Source of the DNA: Nepenthes gracilis
Lineage: Eukaryota > Streptophyta > Magnoliopsida > Caryophyllales > Nepenthaceae
Assembly (NCBI GenBank): GCA_033239525.1
Contig: BSYO01000016.1
Coordinates: forward strand, 7,141,045 to 7,205,044
Direction: 5' to 3'
Length of the DNA stretch: 64,000 bases
In this document: positions 36,701 to 48,700 of the stretch, piece after piece
Layout: each line of letters starts with the position of its first letter
How positions within the stretch are numbered: the first letter of the stretch is position 1
Translations under genes and position numbers: made by a program
The notes under the pieces: generated by a model
What the model was told of the DNA's origin: nothing
Database searches by the model: none
The model's input: the letters and a program-made list of their open reading frames with translations, nothing else

Positions 36701-39700
36701 GACGGCAGTGAAAGTGACGTTGAAGATTAAGGTGAAGACGAAGGAGATGACGATGAGAATAAAGCTAAGGGAGTGAAGACGAAGCAGTAGATGGCAAAGA
36801 GGATGATGATGAGGAATCGGCACAACCCGATTCGGGAGTTCTCTTTCTACTCATTTGTGGATTTTTTAAAATTGTTTTTCTCCGAAGGAAGGTGGAGGCT
36901 AGGGTTTTGGGTTGGGCTGTGGCACAGGTGTTCGGGTTAGGGTTTCGATTTTCGGGTCGTCTGATGAAGGTGGTCATTAAGGGTTTCAGGTCGGTTTGTA
37001 GTATGGTGGGATTGGGTTTGGGTTTGGGCGTGGTTTGGCTTTTGACTGGACGGGTACTGGAGTGTTGGAGGTCGTGGTGGTTAGCGGGGATGTGGGTTTT
37101 TCCTCCAGTTGTGGCGGCGGCACTGACTGCGATGACTTTGTCGGCAGTGGTTGCTGCGTCAAATTGTGCCGCCTCCTTGATGTCTTTGATTGATACAGGG
37201 AGGCAGAGAAACGGGTCTCTGCCTCTCTTCGTGCTTCTCTGCTCTCTCTTTTTTTTTTTGCTACTGAGATAGAAAAAAAAATTATTTTTTTTGTGTGGCT
37301 TAAAATAATCAGAAAGCAGAAATAGAGGATATACCGCTTGCTGGAGGAAGAGGCAAACTGGATCTGATGGTGTGGGACGGTGGGACGATGGAGTTGGTGA
37401 TGCTACTGGTTGCACAGGACGAACGTGGCAGGCTAGACAGTAGATGGTGTGGCTGGTGGGGTGGTAACGGTGCTGGTGGGGATGGGGATGGGGATGTTAC
37501 TGGTGGGGATGATGTTGTTGCTGGTGTGGTGGTGATGTTGCTGAAGGGCAAAAGGGTAGGACTTTATCTCTGATACCAATTTGATATAGGGGGGAGAGGA
37601 AAAGTAGAAAGAAGAGTAATAAAGGAGTAGAGATAAGAGTAGAGATCAGAGTGATAGAGACAAGAATAGAGAACAGAAGGGTAGAGATAAGAATAAAGAT
37701 CAGAGGGGTAAAGACAAGGAGGAGAAACAACCAAGGGAGAGAGAGGGAAGGAAATCACAATTGCTCAATTGCAATTAATTTCTCAAACGTTCATTCATCA
37801 ATCATCTATTTAGGGTCATTATATAGAGAACCCGGATTTAGACTAAATTAAAAAGAAATATAACTTACTAACTAAATATGGTTTAAATTTCTAAAATAAA
37901 AGAAAATCTCAATCAAATAAAATCGTAGTATAATAAAAGCAAATAAAATCGTGATATTTTAAATAAAATAAAATCAAAGTAAATCTTTTCTAATTTGTAT
38001 AATTTAGATCTCTGCATCAGTTCTATTAAGTGATTTTGAAGAGCCCAATACTCAAGAATATTATTATTGCTATGAATCAAATCAAGAAAATGATCAAATT
38101 TATGTACTCCGAGAAAATGGGATTGCTTATTCAACATCTTCAGAATCCAATTATGAAGAACAAATCCACATTTTATATAATTGTAAAATTTGAACGATTA
38201 ATACGATTAGATCAAAAGACAAAAAATAAAAAAAGAATTTCTAATAGATATCATAGATGAAATGAATGATCCAAAAATAATGCAACAATATCTATTAAGA
38301 TTAAAAGAAATTCTAATGCAAAAAACAAAAATGTGAAAATCCTGAACCATTTAGTTTACACAAAATATTTGAAAAACACCCTACTCAATCTCTCTTTAAA
38401 CAAGTAATCACATGGCAAAATGATTTCATTCCACTTGAGTAACTTTGGAGTAACTGTTGTGGCTATGTCTCTTATCCCTGGGAGGTCTTCCTCCACTTGC
38501 GGGTTTTTTTGGAAAACTTTATTCTGGTGTGGATGGTTGGAAAGCCTATATTTATTGGTTTCAATCCCTCTACTGTTAAATAATTGTTTCTCCTATTAGA
38601 ATCTGAATTAAACTTTTTGGTTTAAATTGTTTTCTTTAACTAATTGTAACCTGGGCGTATTTATTATGGTATCAAAGCCATATTTGTATTGTTGCTTTGA
38701 TTTTGTTTAAGCATCCAAAATCCCAACTAATACTCGACCTACTCAAATGAACTCTGAATTATTAAAATTCTGTCAAAAGAAATTCAAAGTCTATTGGTAA
38801 AAAATTAATTAGGCCATCCAAGTCCCCTTGGAATTGCTTTGCTTTTTATATCATGAAGCAAGCAGAAATTGAACGAAGTGTCCATAGATTAGTCATTAAT
38901 TATGAACCTCTAAACAATGTTCTTCAGTGTTTTAGGTATCCAATACCTAATAAAAAAGACTTAATAGGAAGACTGTATAATGTCAACATCTTTTCTAAAT
39001 TTGATATTATAAGTGGTTTTTGGCAAATTGAAATCAATGAACAAGATTAATACAAAACTGCATTTACAGTATAAGTTGGATATTACGAATGGAATGTAAT
39101 GTAATTTAGACTTAAAAATGCACCTCCTGAATTCCTGAATATTATGAATTGACATATTCACTCAATACACTAATTTTATCATAGTCTTTATAGATGATGT
39201 TCTAGAGTTTTCAAAATCTATTGATCAATATCTTAAACAGTTACATCAAATTTTAAATATAATTAAGCAAAATGAGTTAGTTATTTCTGCCTCAAAATGA
39301 AATTATTCCATGTTAAGGTCAGAGTTTTAAAATTCTCTTTTAATCATCCCCAATTCTGTACACATTGAATATGAGATGGAATTATCAGGATTTCGGTGGT
39401 GCTTAAATTCCACTGATCTAGTATCAACAAGGATTAGTTCATAAAAAGTTTGATTCTTGTTTGGGTTGTCTCTGTTGAATAGGCAGGTGTCCAAAAACAT
39501 CCGGTTTGTAACTGCATTGAGTTCTTTGGCTGGGGGAGTGGTTGAATATGCAGTCAATGATACATGTTATACTATAGGTTTGACGGAGATTTTTCAGTAA
39601 CTGGTTCAGGTTGGGTTGTTGTGGATGAGGTTGGTTTTTGAGAAATTGGTGTTTGAATATCATTTTTGAATGATAAGGAAGGATAAACCTGTAGAGTCAC

Positions 39701-42700
39701 ATAGTGATATGTTACGGGGACTCGAATAGAGGGATATGAAGGATGTTGTAGTTGAAAGTTCATGATCCTTGGATGTTTACTTTTGTGCTTGAGTGGTGCT
39801 TTGAATTGAGGAGGGCTTTGCTTGTCTTTCCTGGGTGGCATCTTCCTGCCTCGGAGTAATTCTCTGGGTAAGAAATCGGCCAAAGAATTTGATTCTCCAT
39901 TAGCAGATTCAGTATGAAAAGAAAAAACAAATAGATTAGTTTGCCAATGGGTAAAAATGTGTTTTGAAACTAAGTTTTGAACACTTTTTTGTGAAACATC
40001 ATTTGCTGTTTTACAAACAATTTTTTAATAAAAATGTTTTATTTTATAAATTATCTTGAAATTTAAAAATACATAAAACAACTAATAAAAATTTCTTTTT
40101 AGTTGTTGAATAATTTTTTGTGAATCAAGCCTTGGTCCGAAATAAAATCTAACTATTTGTTCTGTTTTATTAGGGCCTAATTTTTGTTTTAGTATACCTT
40201 CATATCCTACATCTGATGCATCTATCTATAATAATGAATGCATGAGGATGTGGAATTCCTAGACACGGTAGGGTTTTAACTTGTAATTTTAATTGTTAAA
40301 TAATTTGAGTATATTGGTCCATCCATGCCGGGATATTTTTTCGGTAGTCATTAAATGATAGGTCACATATTTTTTCTAAGATTTGGAATAAAATCGAACA
40401 CATAATTGGACATCCTAAAAAGGGGTTGAAGTTGGTTTTTATCTCATAAATCATTTGGAAAATTGTGGGCGAATTCAATTACTCTTTGAATGGGAGTGAT
40501 ATTTTTTTGATAAATATTAAATCCTAAGAATCTTACCTTAGCTTGGAATAATTTCATTTTTTATATGGAAACAATTAACCCATTTTGTTCAATGATACTG
40601 AAAAATTGATGTAAATATTTGAAATGTTAATTGATAGATTTTAAAAACACTAGGACATCATCTATATAGACTATGATGAACTAGTGTATTGATTGAGTAT
40701 ATTATTTATAACATAAAGGAATTCAGAAGGTGCATTTTTAAGTTCAAATGGTAATATGTTTCTTTTGTAATTTTCAAATGGTACTTCAAACAGAATTTTG
40801 CATCTATCTTTTACGTTGATTTGAACTTGCCAGAAACTACTTTTCATATCAAATCTAGAAAAGATGTTGACATTATTAAGTCTTCCTATTAAGTTTTTTT
40901 ATTAGGATTGGATATTGAATCCATTAAAGAATTTGATCAAAGGTTTATAATTGATAATTAATCTTGGGAGACCTCATTCAAATTCTGCTTGCTCCATGAC
41001 ATAAAAAGCAAAGTAACTCCAAGGGCACTTGGATGACCTAATTAATTTTTTGTAGAATGGAGTTTGAATTTCTTTCTGATACGATTTTATTAATTTAGAG
41101 TTCATTTGAATAGGTTGAGCCTTAGTTAAGATTTGTTTTTCATTAAAATCTGATTTATATTGTAGGTTAACTTGATTTTTTTTCCCTGTCCCAAAATGCA
41201 CTGGAAATATTAGCAGATACTTAGTTTTCAAAGAGTTGTGGTAAATGTTTTATTTTAAGTTGGATAGTTGAATCCTATAATTATTGTTCTGTTGTTTTTA
41301 TTTCAATCTCTTCTTGCAAATATCCAATACAAGATTCTTTTTTATGAATTAAGATAATCTGTTTGTGAATTGTAGTGGATTTAAAGGTATGAATATTACA
41401 AACTTTAATTGGATGTAGAAGTGGGAAATCATGAACAAACAATTTCAATTAAAAATGAATTTGAAGAAATTAGGCTTTGGTCATTCTTATTAATTGACAA
41501 ATTTAGACAAAAATGATATAATTACTTACACTATGGATTAATTTAAATTGCGATCAAACCTTTAACCAATTTAGGAATAGATATTCCGGTAATATTATGT
41601 TTAAGAGATCAAACATTATTAAAATAGAAAGATTTCATTTTAGCTATAGTTCAATCTAATTTATGTACTGGTCTAATATATTTCAATTGTGCTCCGAGCT
41701 TTTTAGTAGATTTATGAGATCCAACCATACTCAACACATTAATGCTTATTGTATATATTCTAGTATTAGTCGAATAAGAGGATAGAAGAGGATTTTTTAT
41801 CCTCTATCGATTTTATTTTAACTTATTGACAATACAATTTAATCCAAAATATTCAATTCAAACTTCTGCAAGAGAAACTATTGTCTTAACATCAGATGCA
41901 AAACATGCCACAACTAAGTTATTCAAGTATAGGAGTGTAGCGTGGTACTAACAGGTCTAGTACCACAAAAACCGATACCAGTATCATCATATAAGCGGGA
42001 CAAATGAAATGGTTGCGCTACCAGTACCAATATGCCGGTTCTATGCAATATCCATTTGGGGCGATACCATTTCTTGGGTATTACTGAGCACATTAGTATT
42101 GCTAACAAAAATATAATTATAAGTTATAAATTGTTCGACTTTATTTCTTAAAAAAAAATACATATTTTTACAACTGTAATGATTTAGGCAAGTAAGAACT
42201 TCTACAAACGAATTTAATTAGAGTTTAAATTCGAAACAAATTATGATTCAGATTAGTATCTGGTTTGTAGAGTTGAGTTTGCCGGCCTTAACCTTCAATA
42301 AAGATAATAAAAATTAAAGAATAAAGATGGCACGGAGAGAGAGGGAGAGAGAGAGAGTTCCTATTATTTTTAAAAGGAGTTACTTATTATTAAATTAACG
42401 TTGTTTTGTTTTGATATTATTATTAAAATAATGATTTTTTAAAATATGACTGTTCCTCCGGTGGTACCGCTGGTACTGCCGGTAATACTAGTTCTGCTAG
42501 TGTATCCTTTTTATCCAAAAGATGGCACTGGAACAAGTGCCAAAAACTATTGATCACTTTCCAACCATGACAATTCTGGTATCAGTGTCGGTAGTCCCAT
42601 TGGTACTGTCGATTTTTCGGCACCAATACTCAAATGGAATGAAATCATTTTGCCTGATTCTTGGCAAATTGATGTTCCACAGATTCGGCGACACATTGCG

Positions 42701-45700
42701 TAGAGAGTTTTTAAATATTATTGAAACTCTAGAAGGAAGAATTATTTTAAATTTTCAACCAAATCAACCAACTAATTTAATTAGATTAATAATTTCTAAT
42801 TCTTCAAATCAACTCTCAAACTTGGCATCTGAATAAGATGCATCTAGACTATTATTAACTTGTATTCAATTTCAATCAATATCTTGTCATGTAAGAAAAG
42901 TTCAACACAGAAATCCAATTCCAGAATTTCTTGACAACACATCCTAATCTCCAAAGTATTCTGACATGCAATCCATAACTGTTATTTATATGGATGAAGA
43001 AGAGGAATTCATTCCAAATGTGGAATTTTTAAGAAAAGAATTCATGTTAGAAGATAATAAGACATTAAGAAAATGGTATTTTTAAAAATTCACAAAAACC
43101 GCAAATTGAACTTATCATGACCAATGGGGAAAAAAAAAACGATGAACGCATTACTAATATATATTCCATTTTTCGAATGGTTTATGCCATATGCAAATGC
43201 AGTTTGAAACTATCAGACCAACCTAAAGTAAATGTCAATACTAAAGTAACTACTCCATGGTTAAGTACATCTGGACATGTAGTAACTTCCGCACATTCAC
43301 TTCTAGCCTCACTCAAAATAGATATGGATGATAAAACAATTACTGTAACCCCTTTCAAAATAGGATCTAGCTGCGCCAAAACAGTTTCAGCAAATTTCGA
43401 TGATATTAAGAAAATATATAAAAAAAAAATAATTTTCAAAAGCAAAATTTATATACCTTTTCAAAACAATTAGAATATGTAGTAACCGATTTATGAAATA
43501 AGGTTCCTACTTAATTTCCACATAACATATCTCAACCTATTAGCATACTCTATAATTTATCAACTAAAGAAATAACTACTATTCAATTACCTTAGAAGAA
43601 AACTCAGGATCTATTAGAAAAAAAGATCCTAAACGACTAAGTCAATATTCTATTCCACAAGAGGCCTGTACTTTGAAAAGAGTTATTATGAAAAACATAC
43701 AAACAATGACTTAGCCCGAAATTCAGGAATAAAATAATCCTAATGTTATATTAGAAATTTATAAAAGATGATCAAGTCAACAATGTACACCAATGGCACA
43801 CAACAATATTATCCACGACCAACCCATCCAGATATTCAATATGAGGAAAAAGGTCAATTTGGTACTGCCAGAAATTTTAGTGGTGAAGCAATTGATGCTC
43901 AGTTGAGCGAAATTGAGTTGTGGTGGTAATGTTTGACAGTCCATACCCAACAAACTTTTCAAATCCACGCATTTGATTGGCTCCATCACTAAAGGTGACT
44001 GAAAATCTTTTCTGATACCATCCTAGATGATGATCCTTATTCGGTAGAATACTACGGTGGGGTATTGGTGTTGCATCTTCATCAGCGTCATCCACCTCCA
44101 TTTCCTTGCACACGGCAGATAATCCATGCCATCTCCTACCATCTTGAGACTGAGACATTTTAAAGGCTCCACCATATCCTCCTGGGCTTGTTGTCTGACA
44201 TCAACTCTTTCATAGGTCTGTATCATCTTGTGCTTTAACTATTCTCATTTGATATTTGTTTGACCTCAGTGTCATTGGACCGTAACACAGATATTTTCCT
44301 CCACTCCGTCAGCCCATATTTTGATGTGTTAGCATGTGTGTTGATAAATACATTAATGTGAATGCATATTAATATTGGTGACTGTTGAGAAAGTACTCAG
44401 TAAAATATTGTAGAATGACTTGTGTTTAAGGTGTCACACAAATACAAGGACAGTACAATGAAAATGAGCATATAACAGTTGTTTACTTCATTATATGTCA
44501 ACCAATTACCTCAGTTTCTTCCTTAACACGTGTTGTTCATTTAGGGCCTGACAATATTACCTGTACACATTTTTTTATTCTTCTTCCTGGACATAATATT
44601 GGTCCACCTGGGGCATGTTGGAGTACGAAAATAGTTACTAGCATGACAGTAATTTTTTTTAAAAACTTTACATCATACCTGAATCCATGCAGTGCATGTA
44701 GACTAACATTGTGTTGGATAGGATTAGGCGCAATATAAAGATATTTTATCTCATGCGTAAGTCTGGAAAATAAATAAGGCACCCCCAACATCTCTTGCTC
44801 TAGGTTTCTTGGCTCTAGACAGCTCTTTGTAATGTCATGCAAGTCATTTCACGTTGATCCCTGTTATTCAACTCCCTCCCTCCAAGAATTATAATAATTT
44901 GTCTTGTTGAAATCCTCTAACAGTTGGAGAAACATTGTCGGATGCAATTGGCAGATTTTTGTATGCAAATATCAGCTCCTAATTGTTGAAGAATCCCTGC
45001 ACATCATCACAATCAGTGGTATATATCCGTGTTATTGGGCAGAACACTAAAATTTTCAATGATCCACTGATGTTTTATTTGGTGCGCTTTAATGACAGCT
45101 TCTGGGGGTACAATACCCAACATAGTTCTTCACAAACTCTCTCTAGCCATGCAGCAGCATATAACTGCTGATTGCATAACCATCGACCGATCTTCCAGTT
45201 TTAATGGAAACATCCAGGATCATTATGGTATATTCATGCATGCTTAAGTTAAATTTGTGGGTTTCTGGTGTCCATCACTTTACCAGAACTGTCATGAGGT
45301 GCTAGTTTTGAGTGTATACGATTGAGAGATGCAATCCTGTAGAAGCCAGATCTACGCAGGCGCGCAGGATTACGCTTGTCAATTTAAATTGTATGATGGG
45401 CCATGCAATCATCATGCCACAATTTAACAAGAGACAATCAAGATGTGAATGAAAAACATATCAATAGTTGTTTGTATATAACATAATATAATATAAACAT
45501 TCAGAAAACATGATGTTCTTATTGCCCTATTCACCCATATTGCTTGTCAACGATGGACATACAATAATTTTTTTATTATGAAGCCCTGGCCTAATGTACT
45601 GTTTATGGACGATTATGATTCACTATAATATAAAGTAAAAGAACATGAAAATCAGTTTATGGAACAACTGTATATTGAACTGGAGAAAAGTAATGTGTGT

Positions 45701-48700
45701 GATATTTTGTTTCCTCTGTATATTTGTGGTGTGGATAGATGACTTAAAATTGAAATGCCACAGGAGTTTGTTCCTAAAATTGCATTCATGGGGCTGCTAC
45801 TCCCAAGATTTATCTCAGAACATACACGTCTTGGGACTTTGACTCGTCTGGAATTGTCTTTTGAGCTTTTTCATCAATGGAGATTCACAGGCATTTGTGG
45901 ATTGCATCTTATGATCTTTTCTGCCGTTTCATCCTCTCTCCACTAAAAATAATTCATGAGCATTTTTAGACTGACTGTCCGTGACATTTGTGGATAAATT
46001 ATGTTAGCCTAGAGGCACATCAAACTTTTCATGTCTCCACTTAATGATTCATGGCAATTATACCCATGATTTTTGTGGATAATTCATTGTATGTCTGTGA
46101 ATTTATTGTATGTTTTGTATGTCATCTGTTTCAAATTATATAAGAATAATGTTACATAATTAGATCTAATATATTACAAAACTTGATATACTACCCTAAA
46201 CATACATATATGCATGCATGCATGCATACATACGTACATACAGGCCTACATTATTATTCCTTGTCTTGCAGATCTCGGGACTACTGTTCCCGAGACTTGT
46301 GTTTAGTTGCATCAAATTTAACATTTTGTACAATGCATGTCAGCAGCACTATGTTAGATCTCGTTTCCTTTTTTCCTCTGTTCATTTCAATTTGCTGGAT
46401 GTCTGTTAATATGTGTTTGGAATTTTAGATGAAAAATCCAAACCGAAGTTCATTAATTGAAGTTAAAATGATATGTTAGAACTTAATGATTCATGTCTCC
46501 ACTTAATGATTTGTGGCAATTATACCCATGATTTTTGTGGATAATTCATTGTATGTCTGTGAATTTATTGTATGTTTTGTATGTCATCTGTTTCAAATTA
46601 TATAAGAATAATGTTACATAATTAGATCTAATATATTACAAAACTTGATATACTACCCTAAACATACATATATGCATGCATGCATGCATACGTACGTACA
46701 TACATGCCTACATTATTATTCCTTGTCTTGCAGATCTCGGGACTACTGTTCCTGAGACTTGTGTTTAGTTGCATCAAATTTAACATTATGTACAATGCAT
46801 GTCAGCAGCACTATGTTAGATCTCGTTACCTTTTTTCCTCTGTTCATTTCAATTTGCTGGATGTCTGTTAATATGTGTTTGGAATTTTAGATGAAAAAAC
46901 CAAACCGAAGTTCATTAATTAAAGTTAAAATGATATGTTAGAACTTACATATATTATTTACAATAGATAAGATATAATTTAGAAAATTAGACATTTTGTT
47001 TATATGTGGCATATTTGAGTGTCAAAAAAAGGCATGTGTGTACAATCTATTTGAACATTTTTTGCCCATATGCATATAAAAAAAGAATTATGCCTATATC
47101 ATTAGAACTGAGATTCAAATTATGAAATATCCAATCAATTCTAAATATTGGGTGAGGGATAGATGAGACAACACAATCCTGATTAACTTCTGAATGTGCA
47201 ATGAGGGGATGGACACAAATAAAATTGAGCATATAATCTCCGGACTGTGATTTCTGTGGCTATTATTAGGATGGTCCTGGGCTTATTATCGGGAAACTGC
47301 ATCTCAAGCTTATTTGTGGACCTTATAGATGAGATTATCCTTCTCCAACCATACGCCATAATCTCTGGACTAATTGCTGATATTTGATTTAGTGACTTTG
47401 AATTCCAAGTTTTTTCAGAAATCCTACTTGGAAAGAAACACTAGTGTGATAAATATTTCAAAATATACCAACAACGGCACATAATTTTTAGAAACAACAT
47501 TATTATAAAAAATGCTCTGAAGTACATTCAAAAATAATTTTTTTCCTCTCTTTGAGTGGAGAAACTAGAAATGATATGCCTAGGTGGAGTCATAGACATG
47601 TATTGGTGTCTTTTCACTAGAATTGTCCTTGACCTATTAAACAACTCTCAACATTTTACTCTTTATTTTTGGTTTCCACCAGAAATATTTTTTTTGTAGA
47701 TGGACTACAGCCCCTTTGGGGGGCAGCTGGATTAGGATTCCTACTAATGTAATTTTACTCTTGGTTTCTTGCTGGCGAATCTTGGAATATTTGGTTTACT
47801 GTCAGAAAGAGGGGGGGGGTCTTGGATTCTGTGACATGGTCTCCTGACAGCCATTGGATGCTGCATTTAGACTATTGGAAATACGGTTATGGTCATCCAA
47901 GTAGAGGGCAATTAAATCAGATCTTCTGCCATGGATATGGAACTGTATTTTTGCATGTCTCAGCTGAATTGCAGGATCCTAATAATTTTACCTTGGATCT
48001 TTCATCTGATTTAGCCCTGGTTTCTGCTTATTTGGGTATATTTCTTTCCTAAAAAAATGCCATTCAGGACTCGCTAAGGGCTCTCAAGGAGAAACAGCAG
48101 AGAACTGTTTATCGCTTGACATTAGTTAAAGGCTGGAATACAGAAGATGTAGATGCTTATTTTAATCTCTTGTCTATTGGGAAGCCCGACCTTGTCGAAA
48201 TCAAAGGCGTAACCTATTGTGGATCGTAAGTTTTTTTATTTGTGCTCTAGAAGTTTGATAAATTTTGAAATTACGTGCTCAAATCAGACGGGGAAGAATA
48301 AATCTCGACAGGTCTGCTACATCAAAGTTGACAATGGAGAATGTGCCCTGGCATTCAGATGTAAAAGCATTTTCAGAGGCCTTGGCATCCAAGTGTGAGG
48401 GGGAGTATGAAGTTGCTTGTGAGCATGCCCACTCATGCTGTGTGCTTTTGGCGAAGACTGATAAGTTTAAGGTCAATGGCCGATGGTGCACCTGGATAGA
48501 CTATGAAAGGTTCCATGATTTGGTTGGTAACTGCACCCACCCCAATTTTATTGATTTGTTCATGTAACGGCAGCTGATATGATATATGTCTCATGAATTC
48601 CTTGAAGTCTCTCTGATTGTTTATTAATGCAGGTGCTTTCTGGGAGGCCCTTCAACAGCATGGATTATATGGCATCGACCCCATCTTGGGCTGCCTATGG

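Larger units (their letters stand above)
35456..38024 (-). mobile_element. Non-autonomous LTR retrotransposon in TYW1 intron 5
   Basis: LTRs of 475 (35461-35935) and 438 bases (37582-38019), both beginning TGATATAGGGGGGAG and ending TCTGCATCA, enclose 1.65 kb. The 5-base target duplication GTTCT is exact (35456-35460 and 38020-38024). The primer site (TTGGTATCAGAGATAAAG on the - strand, about 37565-37582) sits beside the right LTR, so the element reads leftward. The interior has no RT, integrase or protease, so it relies on another element. The pararetrovirus pieces continue directly at 38025. Confidence 0.85.

Noticed and set aside
47822..48052. 76-codon frame just before TYW1 exon 6
   Set aside because: It ends before the exon, in a different context, and TYW1 relatives have no such segment between exon 5 and exon 6 sequences.
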